The position numbers and the translations under genes were made by a program. Positions 17,854 to 24,310 of a stretch of DNA of 64,000 bases are shown one piece after another. The notes below the pieces were generated by a model. It saw only the letters and a program-made list of their open reading frames with translations, did not search any database and was not told the origin of the DNA. This DNA is from Myxococcus dinghuensis (GTDB lineage: Bacteria; Myxococcota; Myxococcia; Myxococcales; Myxococcaceae): NCBI RefSeq assembly GCF_024198235.1, contig NZ_JAKCFB010000025.1, positions 1 to 64,000 of the forward strand, in the 5' to 3' direction. How positions within the stretch are numbered: position 1 is the first letter of the stretch; the number at the start of each line of letters is the position of its first letter.

Positions 17854-20445
17854 ATGAAGCGTTCCCCCCTTGTCCCCCGTGGCCCTGGCCGAGCGCCGTC
17901 GCGCGCCCCGAGCGCCGCGGCCCTCTCGCTCTGCACCCTGCTGTGTCTCCTGGCGACGGACGCCCGCGCCGAGGTCCCCGTCCGGCGCACCTTCCTCGAG
18001 CTGCCGTCGTCCAACGGGCACGGCGCGGTGATGCTGGACCTGGAGCAGAAGAAGGTGACGCACTTCCGCGAGCACCTCTTCGCCACCGAGGAGCCCATCA
18101 TCGACGCGACGGGGGCGGACGTGTACGTCCGGGGCCAGCCGCAGGTGGTGCATTCGCGGGACGTGCTCTTCGACGCGTTCTTCGGCCTGCGCTCCGGGGG
18201 GACGCAGCGCTGGCTCAGCACGCAGGACGCGGACCTGGAGGCGAGCGGCTACGCCGCGTGGGCGCCCGGCAGGACGGCGGGCACGGGCCTGGCGACGCTG
18301 GTGCAGAAGGTGGGCACGCTGGAGGTGACGACGTATGTGTTCGCGCCGCAGTCGGTGCCGCATACGTCCTTCGTGATGGCGCTGCGCGTGCGCAACACGG
18401 GCACGGCGGTGTCCACGGGGGTGAGCGTCTTCTCGCTGCACAACTTCCACCTGGGCTTCGGTCGGCCGGGCGTCATGTCGGACATCGACGAGAACGGCGA
18501 GACGGTGGAGCTCGCCGGCAACGACTTCTCGGAGAAGGGCTACGCGGGCGCGGTGGTGGCGCGGCCCCTGGGCGCGGTGGCGCGCAAGGCGGCCTGGGTG
18601 TCGAGCGCGACGGGCTCCGGCAACGCGTACACGGTGGTGAACAACGGCGGGGCGCAGGACCTCCAGGACTTCTCGGCGGCGCCCTCGGCGGCGAATGGCT
18701 GGGCGACGGCATACCAGTTCAACCTGGGCGACCTCGCCGCGGGCGCGGAGAAGTGGGCGGGCGTGGCCTTCGTGCACACGGGCAACCCGGACGGCGTCGC
18801 CACGGCGCGGCAGTGGCTGGCGGACTACGTGGGCACGGCGGACGCGAAGACGCTGGTGGACGCGGAGGTGGCGCGGTGGGCGGCCTTCCAGACGGACACG
18901 GTGAAGGTGCCCTCGGGCGTCGCGGCGCAGGAGGAGACGCTGGTGCGCCAGTCGGCGGTGGTGCTGCACATGGCGCAGGTGCGGGAGAGCGAGGCGTTCC
19001 TGCGCGACACGCTCAGCCGCGACGGTGAGCCGCGCCGCACGCGCTTCAAGGCGCCGGACGGCTCCCCGGCCACGCTGCCGGGCATGGTGCGCCACGCGGG
19101 CAAGGGGGCGGTGCTGGCGAGCCTCCCGCCGGGACAGTGGACGTACGCGTGGATTCGCGACGGCGCGTACGCGGCGGCGGCCATGGCCACGCTGGGCATG
19201 CGCGCGGACGCGCGGGACGCGCTGAGCTACTACCTGAACGCGGACAGCGGCCGGTTCCAGAGCTGGCGCGAGCTCCAGCCGTACTCCATGCCGCCGTACC
19301 TCATCACCCTGACGCGCTACCACGGCTTCGGCGTCGAGGAGACGGACTTCAACGAGGCGGGGCCGAACATCGAGTTCGACGGCTTCGGCCTGTTCCTCTG
19401 GGCGCTGCGGCACTACGAGCGCACGACGGGGGACCTCTCGCTGGTGGACCAGACGTGGCCGACGGTGTCCACGAAGGTGGGTGACGCGCTGGTGGCGCTC
19501 ATCGACCCGGAGACGGGCCTCATCCGGGCGGACTCGTCCATCTGGGAGACGCACTGGAACGGGCGTCAGCGCTCGTGGGCGTACACCAGCCTCACGGCGG
19601 CGCGCGGCCTGTGCGACGCGGCGGCGCTGGCCGAGCGCGTGGGGGACACCGCGCGCGCCACGCGCTACCGCGAGGCGGGGGAGTCCATTCGCGAGGCGAT
19701 GGCGGAGAAGCTGACGGACGGCAACTACGTGCTGGCGTCGAACCTGGAGGAGCTGAGGGCGGGGCGCGGGTACTGGGACGCGGCGGTGTTCGACGCGTTC
19801 GCCTTCGGCCTGTTCGACCCGAACGGGAAGATCGCCAAGGCCACCGTGCGCGGGCTGGACCTGCGCCTGTCGTCTCCGGCGGGCGCGGGGTGGTCGCGCA
19901 ACGACGACCGCTACGACCACACGGGCTTCGCGGACATGAGCCCGTGGGGCAGCGAGTACGACAGCGCGGAGTGGGTCATCGTCAGCCTGCGCGGCGCGAT
20001 GGTGAAGCGCATGTCGGGCGACACGGAGCGCGCGGACCGGGTGCTGAAGTGGGTGACGGACCAGTCCGCGAAGAACTACCTCGCGGTGGCGGAGACGTAT
20101 GACGAGCTGAACGGCACGCACAAGTTCAACATCCCCATGGCCGGCTTCGGCGCGGGGGCGTACGCGCTCGCCCTGGCGCACCGCGCGGACGGCGCGGAGG
20201 ACCCGGCGTGCGGCGCCTACTTCGACGAGAGCACGCTGTCGAAGACGCCGGACGCGGGGCCGGGGACGCCGGACGCGGGGCCGGGGACGCCGGACGCCGG
20301 ACCGTGGACGCCCCCGGACTCGGGCACCCACCCGGACGTCGCGGTCAGCGGCGGTGGCTGCAGCGCGGCGGGGACGGGCGTGGTGTGGTGGGTGCTCGCG
20401 CTCGCCGGGCTGCTGGTCGTGGTCGCCCGTCGTCGACGGGCCTGA
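17854..20445 (+). CDS. GH15 glucoamylase-like enzyme with MYXO-CTERM anchor
   Basis: An 863-residue secreted enzyme. A signal peptide lies at about 1-38 (AAALSLCTLLCLLATDARA). An N-terminal beta-sandwich (about 40-320) is followed by an (alpha/alpha)6 catalytic domain (about 330-780) with YAWIRDGAY (431-439), FDGFGLFLWAL and HWNGRQRSWAY. WIRDG is characteristic of glycoside hydrolase family 15, which cleaves alpha-1,4 or alpha-1,6 glucosides from chain ends. After three TPDAGPG repeats the C-terminus has GGCSAAGTG, a hydrophobic helix and RRRRA: a MYXO-CTERM tail that anchors proteins on the myxobacterial surface after processing. The ATG at 17854 was chosen because the signal peptide begins there; upstream in-frame sequence is not signal-like. 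Confidence 0.9.
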   Translation: MKRSPLVPRGPGRAPSRAPSAAALSLCTLLCLLATDARAEVPVRRTFLELPSSNGHGAVMLDLEQKKVTHFREHLFATEEPIIDATGADVYVRGQPQVVHSRDVLFDAFFGLRSGGTQRWLSTQDADLEASGYAAWAPGRTAGTGLATLVQKVGTLEVTTYVFAPQSVPHTSFVMALRVRNTGTAVSTGVSVFSLHNFHLGFGRPGVMSDIDENGETVELAGNDFSEKGYAGAVVARPLGAVARKAAWVSSATGSGNAYTVVNNGGAQDLQDFSAAPSAANGWATAYQFNLGDLAAGAEKWAGVAFVHTGNPDGVATARQWLADYVGTADAKTLVDAEVARWAAFQTDTVKVPSGVAAQEETLVRQSAVVLHMAQVRESEAFLRDTLSRDGEPRRTRFKAPDGSPATLPGMVRHAGKGAVLASLPPGQWTYAWIRDGAYAAAAMATLGMRADARDALSYYLNADSGRFQSWRELQPYSMPPYLITLTRYHGFGVEETDFNEAGPNIEFDGFGLFLWALRHYERTTGDLSLVDQTWPTVSTKVGDALVALIDPETGLIRADSSIWETHWNGRQRSWAYTSLTAARGLCDAAALAERVGDTARATRYREAGESIREAMAEKLTDGNYVLASNLEELRAGRGYWDAAVFDAFAFGLFDPNGKIAKATVRGLDLRLSSPAGAGWSRNDDRYDHTGFADMSPWGSEYDSAEWVIVSLRGAMVKRMSGDTERADRVLKWVTDQSAKNYLAVAETYDELNGTHKFNIPMAGFGAGAYALALAHRADGAEDPACGAYFDESTLSKTPDAGPGTPDAGPGTPDAGPWTPPDSGTHPDVAVSGGGCSAAGTGVVWWVLALAGLLVVVARRRRA
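20245..20307 (+). repeat. 21-bp tandem repeat encoding TPDAGPG linker
   Basis: Two identical 21-bp units (20245-20265 and 20266-20286) and a third diverged unit (20287-20307) lie in the GH15 gene, encoding the Pro/Asp/Ala/Gly linker just before the MYXO-CTERM tail. Such linkers are expected to space a surface enzyme from its anchor. Confidence 0.85.
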
Positions 20446-20465
20446 GTGCCTCCCAGGGCGGCGCT

Positions 20466-21164
20466 TCAATAGCCGATGGTGAAGCGCCGCTCGTGGAAGC
20501 GAGGCCGCTCGAGTTCATCCACGAGCGCGAGCGCGTAGTCCTCGTAGGAGATACGACTGTCGCCGTTGGCGTCCACCACGAGCTGGTCCTCACCCAGCCG
20601 GAAACGCCCGGTGCGTTCACCCGGGCCAATCCAGCCGGCGGGGCTGAAGTAGGTCCAGTGCCGGTTCGAGGTCCGATAGAGATTCAAGGCGTCGCGGTGG
20701 GCCAGGACCGCCCGCTTGTACTCCGCCGGTAGCCCCAGCTTCTTCAGCCGCTCCTCGAAGTCCTCGGTGTCGACGAGCTGGACACCGGGACGCACCTCCA
20801 GGCTGCCGGCGCCACCGACGACCAAGAGCCGGAGCGGCGGGTGGTGCCGCAGGGCCTCCAGCAGGGCCTTCGCCGCCGCCACATAGGCTTCCGGGGCTTG
20901 GACGGAGCGCTCCACGGTGTCTCGCGGGTCCAGGGAGGCGTTTCCTGGTCCGTAGGCGCTGACGAGCACGTCCAGGCCACCGAGCGCGGGGACGAGGCTC
21001 CCGACGTCGTGGATGTCCGCGACCCGCCAGGCGAGGGGACCGGGCCGTGGGGGGATGCGTGAGGGGTGACGGGTCAGGGCCGTCACGTGATGGTTGCGAC
21101 CGAGCGCCTCGGCCACGATGCGCTGCCCGATGTTGCCCGTGGCTCCGATGATTCCGATGTGCAT
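20466..21164 (-). CDS. NAD(P)-binding oxidoreductase, NmrA/atypical SDR type
   Basis: A 232-residue Rossmann-fold protein. The N-terminus MHIGIIGATGNIGQRI has the G-A-T-G-x-I-G dinucleotide-binding loop, and TALTRHPSRI follows at the second strand, with an Arg suggesting NADP(H). Then come ADIHDVGSLVPALGGLDVLVSAYG and LLVVGGAGSLEV. There is no typical YxxxK catalytic pair, which points to the NAD(P)H-binding (NmrA-like, YwnB-like) atypical SDR group rather than classical SDRs. The ATG at 21164 starts directly with the binding loop; an in-frame ATG at 21182 is possible. It is divergent from a LysR regulator with only 54 bp between starts, so it is the likely target of that regulator. It ends 20 bp from the convergent GH15 gene. 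Confidence 0.85.
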   Translation of the reverse strand: MHIGIIGATGNIGQRIVAEALGRNHHVTALTRHPSRIPPRPGPLAWRVADIHDVGSLVPALGGLDVLVSAYGPGNASLDPRDTVERSVQAPEAYVAAAKALLEALRHHPPLRLLVVGGAGSLEVRPGVQLVDTEDFEERLKKLGLPAEYKRAVLAHRDALNLYRTSNRHWTYFSPAGWIGPGERTGRFRLGEDQLVVDANGDSRISYEDYALALVDELERPRFHERRFTIGY

Positions 21165-21210
21165 GGCGCTGACGTAATGCATGGCCCGTGGCGTGCGCCG
21201 TTGATAACCC

Positions 21211-21225
21211 TGAACACCATGTTCA
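21211..21225 (+). promoter_or_regulatory. Inverted repeat over the LysR start codon
   Basis: TGAAC-ACCAT-GTTCA: perfect 5-nt arms around a 5-nt centre that contains the AT of the LysR gene's ATG (21219-21221). The size and dyad form are typical of LysR-type sites, and the position implies autoregulation. It also lies about 47 bp from the start of the divergent oxidoreductase gene. Confidence 0.5.
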
Positions 21226-22211
21226 ATGTCGTTGAGCTCAGGCAAGTGGACCTCAACCTGCTCGTGGTGTTCGCCACGGTGTTCCGGGACCGGAGCGTGA
21301 AGCGCGCGGCGCGCCACCTGCTCGTCGGACAGTCGGCGGTCAGCATGGCGCTGGGGCGCTTGCGGGACTTGTTCCAGGACGAGCTGTTCATCAAGGTGGC
21401 CGGGGGCGTTGCGCCCACGGCGAAGGCCATCGCCATCGAGCCCCAGGTGCGGCAGGCGCTGGAGCACGTCCATGGCGCGCTCTTCGACGCGCCGGTGTTC
21501 GACCCGGCGACGACCCGGCGCATCGTCCGCCTGGGGCTGCCCGACGACCTCGAGCTGTGGCTCCTGCCCCGGTTGTTGGACCTGCTGGGCCGGAAGGCGC
21601 CGGACCTCTCCCTCGTGGTGCATCGCAGTGACTGGTACACCGGGCTCGGCCTCGTGGAGCGGGGCGAGGTGGAGGTCGTGCTCGGCGTGTTGCCGGAGCC
21701 AGGGGCCACGATGCGCGCGGAGCCGCTGTTCCATCAGCGGTTTGTCTCACTCTTCGACGCGGGGTGGATTCGGCCGCCCCTGTCGATGAAGCGCTTCCTG
21801 GAGGCGGCGCACGTCATGGTGAGCGCCAGCGGTGACCTGGTGGGGATGGTGGACGAGGCGCTGCGGACTCAAGGCAAGGCACGACGACTGGTGGCGGCCG
21901 TGCCTGGCTTCGCGACGATGGGCGCGTTGCTGAAGGGACGGCCGCTCATCGCGACCTTGCCCGACCTCGCGGCGGCCACGCTGGCGAAGGCACACGGGTT
22001 GATGTCGTCCCCTCCACCGGTCTCGCTGCCGGTGCTCCCCGTGTCGATGGTCTGGCACGCGAGGACGGACCAGGAGCCGGCGCTGCGATGGTTCCGAGAG
22101 CAGCTGCGAGGCGCGCTGGATGAGGAGGCTCGGACACGCGCGCCGGGGCCCCTGCCACGCCACCGACGGCTGGCGACGCGCAAGCGTGTGAGCCGTCCGA
22201 CGGGGCGGTGA
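21219..22211 (+). CDS. LysR-family transcriptional regulator
   Basis: A 330-residue regulator. Residues 8-67 are the LysR winged helix-turn-helix: VDLNLLVVFATVFRDRSVKR, then AARHLLVGQSAVSMALGRLR and FQDELFIKVAGGVAPTAKA. The rest is the two-lobed effector domain (about 95-300). It resembles the NodD/PcpR-like branch, where targets are often divergent oxidoreductases. The C-terminal tail (about 300-330) is Arg-rich and probably disordered. The gene is divergent from the NAD(P)-binding oxidoreductase across 54 bp, the usual LysR target arrangement, and an inverted repeat overlaps its start codon. The effector is unknown. I recognise no specific orthologue. Confidence 0.92.
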   Translation: MFNVVELRQVDLNLLVVFATVFRDRSVKRAARHLLVGQSAVSMALGRLRDLFQDELFIKVAGGVAPTAKAIAIEPQVRQALEHVHGALFDAPVFDPATTRRIVRLGLPDDLELWLLPRLLDLLGRKAPDLSLVVHRSDWYTGLGLVERGEVEVVLGVLPEPGATMRAEPLFHQRFVSLFDAGWIRPPLSMKRFLEAAHVMVSASGDLVGMVDEALRTQGKARRLVAAVPGFATMGALLKGRPLIATLPDLAAATLAKAHGLMSSPPPVSLPVLPVSMVWHARTDQEPALRWFREQLRGALDEEARTRAPGPLPRHRRLATRKRVSRPTGR

Positions 22212-22318
22212 GGGGCCTGACTCGCCCCCCGCGGGGACGAAGCCCAGGTGCTGGGCCTCGCCCACGAGGCGACGGGTGACCACGCGCGCATGCGCGCCGG
22301 CCAGTCGCGCGCGGTGTC

Positions 22319-22933
22319 TCAGCGCCGGCTGTCGCGCCGTGCCTGCGTGCGCCGGTTGCGCGCGACGCCGTGCGAGGTGCGCCGGACCGAGCCGAAGCGC
22401 TGCTGCTTGCGCGCGCCGCCCTTCTTGCGCTGTGCCCGGGTCGCGCGCACCGAGACCGTCGCGGTGCGCCCCGCGGCGCGCGTGCGGCGCACGGGCTTCT
22501 TCCCCGTGACGCCTCGGGCCGTCGTCGTCCGTCGCGCGGTCGCCGCGCGGCCCCGCCGCGAACCCGCCGCGCGACGCTGCGCCCTCGACGGACGCTTCGC
22601 CACCACCGCCGCGCGGGCCGTGCCCTGGCGGTCCACCACCTCCAGCCGCTTCTCGAAGCGCTCCAGCGCCTGCCGGAAGTAGGCCGCCTTGCGCAACGTG
22701 TTCTTGTTGCCCTCGGCGGGGCGCGTGCGACGGGGCGCCTGCTTGCGCAGGGCCTCGCGGCGCTGGCGCAGGGCCAGGTCCTCGTACTTGTCCACGAGCT
22801 TCCGCGCCCGGAGGACGCGGCCCCGCAGCTCGCGCCGCGTCAGGCTCGACAGGTGGCCCGGTGCGCTGGACAGCACGAGCTGGGCCTCGCGTTCGGACAT
22901 CAGGGACAGCTTCTTCGGTGGACTCGTGCGCAA
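22319..22933 (-). CDS. Histone H1-like basic protein with Lys/Arg/Ala-rich tail
   Basis: A 204-residue very basic protein. The start is taken as TTG at 22933 because AGGAGG sits 5 nt before it; the longer in-frame readings (ATG at 22978, further start to 22996) lack such a site. The N-terminal half (about 10-95) is a helical, moderately charged region (MSEREAQLVLSSAPGHLSSL ... YFRQALERFEKRLEVV), perhaps a dimerisation or protein-binding domain. The C-terminal half (about 100-204) is low-complexity Arg/Ala/Thr/Lys/Gly, like eukaryotic H1 tails and bacterial H1-like nucleoid proteins. A DNA- or RNA-binding architectural role is likely. It is not linked to its neighbours in any evident operon. 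Confidence 0.72.
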   Translation of the reverse strand: MRTSPPKKLSLMSEREAQLVLSSAPGHLSSLTRRELRGRVLRARKLVDKYEDLALRQRREALRKQAPRRTRPAEGNKNTLRKAAYFRQALERFEKRLEVVDRQGTARAAVVAKRPSRAQRRAAGSRRGRAATARRTTTARGVTGKKPVRRTRAAGRTATVSVRATRAQRKKGGARKQQRFGSVRRTSHGVARNRRTQARRDSRR

Positions 22934-23010
22934 GGTGTCCTCCTTCGACGACCGTGGACTTCCTCGCAACGTCCGCATGTCCCCAGTCCGAGGCAACCTG
23001 CGCTGGAGGG

Positions 23011-24309
23011 CTATTCGAAGACGGAGAATTCCGACAGTGAGTAGAGGAGGCCGAAGTACCGCCGGTCCTCCTCGAAGAGGGTCAGCCGCACGTGGCGCAC
23101 GCTGACCGTCCCCGACAGGGGAACGTCCAGGAAGCGCGCCTTCCTCACCAGGTCCAGTCGCTCGTCCCCATAAGGAGAGTCCTTCTCCGTCTGGTCGACC
23201 GTCATCCGGAGGATGTCCCAGCTCGGGTCGCGCTCGTCGTGGTTCTCGTAGAGGACGTCCGCGAGCGGCGTCCAGCTGTAGCCATCCAGGCTGCCCTCCA
23301 GCACCACGAGCATCCTCGGCTCATCGCCGAGGGTGAGGACCTCCAGGTCGCGCAGGACGATGCGGCGGGGCTTCACGGGGGTTTCCCAGTACAGGACCAG
23401 CTCCCGCGCCCCCGGATTGGCGTCGTCCGGTGCTGGATTCAGCTTCACCCGCGCGAGCGAGCCATCCGTGTAGGGGCACGCCCCTTCCCCCCACGAGGGC
23501 GTGCAGGCGACGCCCCGGCTGACGGGCCGCAGTTGCCCCGGCGCCACGGGGACCCGGGGCCCCCGCCACTCCACGCGGAAGGCCACGCCGCTGTTGCCAG
23601 CGCCCAGGGGCTCGAAGGTCCACGTCCCCAGCGTCACCGCGCGCACCTGCGCCTCGACGCCCTCGAAGTCCTCCAGCACGTACGGCGAGGGCCGCCACGG
23701 CGAGCCCGGGTCGTGGGCCTCCCAGACGAGCCCCCCTTCACCCCGCAACTGGAGCACCGGCACGGGCGTCGTCGGCGCGAGGGGGACCGGGTCGGCCCCT
23801 TCGCGATACAGCTCCATGAGCCGACCCGAGGGTGGCAGCTCCGGCGGCGGTGGCGCGGCGTCGAAGGACAGCGCGGGCCCCTCCGCTTCCTGCCTCACCA
23901 CGAGGTGGGGCTCCCAGGTCCGCATGGGCGGCAGCTCCACGTCGTCGTCGAACGTGAAGCTCGCGTAGACGCCGTGCCCCTCCTCCAGCGGCGCGCTCAC
24001 CCGGAAGCGGTAGTCGACGAACTCGTTGAACTGCGTGTCCTGGGCATCCCCCTTGAGGACCTCCATCGTGAAGTGCCCGGAGCGCTCGCTGCGCTGCTCC
24101 GCGTAGAGCACGAAGGGGTTCTCCGCCTCCGTGGGAGGGCGGCCACTGCGGATGTGGATCTTCCGCTCCAGCGGCAGCGGCGTGTCCGCGCGGGGCGAGC
24201 CGTCCGCGTGCATCAGCTTCCCGTAGACGAAGACGGGGTCCTCCGGCTTGCGGTCGCAGCCCGAGACGAGCAGCGCGAGGGAGGGCAGGGCGAGGAACAG
24301 GTGGCGCAT
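23011..24309 (-). CDS. Lipoprotein partner of the TonB-dependent receptor
   Basis: A 432-residue lipoprotein: MRHLFLALPSLALLVSGC, lipobox VSGC at residues 15-18, then Asp at +2. The mature protein starts with a beta-rich, carboxypeptidase-regulatory-like segment (PVFVYGKLMHADGSPRADTP) and ends with strands resembling a discoidin-type sandwich (VVLEGSLDGYSWTPLADVLY, then VRHVRLTLFEEDRRYFG). It starts 1 bp after the stop of the TonB-dependent receptor gene, so the pair is co-transcribed and translationally coupled. By analogy with receptor/lipoprotein pairs it may be a surface or periplasmic accessory that helps bind substrate, but no known SusD-like family is recognised. Function is otherwise unknown. 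Confidence 0.78.
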   Translation of the reverse strand: MRHLFLALPSLALLVSGCDRKPEDPVFVYGKLMHADGSPRADTPLPLERKIHIRSGRPPTEAENPFVLYAEQRSERSGHFTMEVLKGDAQDTQFNEFVDYRFRVSAPLEEGHGVYASFTFDDDVELPPMRTWEPHLVVRQEAEGPALSFDAAPPPPELPPSGRLMELYREGADPVPLAPTTPVPVLQLRGEGGLVWEAHDPGSPWRPSPYVLEDFEGVEAQVRAVTLGTWTFEPLGAGNSGVAFRVEWRGPRVPVAPGQLRPVSRGVACTPSWGEGACPYTDGSLARVKLNPAPDDANPGARELVLYWETPVKPRRIVLRDLEVLTLGDEPRMLVVLEGSLDGYSWTPLADVLYENHDERDPSWDILRMTVDQTEKDSPYGDERLDLVRKARFLDVPLSGTVSVRHVRLTLFEEDRRYFGLLYSLSEFSVFE

Positions 24310-24310
24310 G

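Noticed and set aside
17092..20469. 1125-codon minus-strand open frame opposite the GH15 gene
   Set aside because: Composition is Arg/His/Gln-rich low complexity, no start signal, and the plus strand has a complete GH15 with signal peptide and MYXO-CTERM tail.
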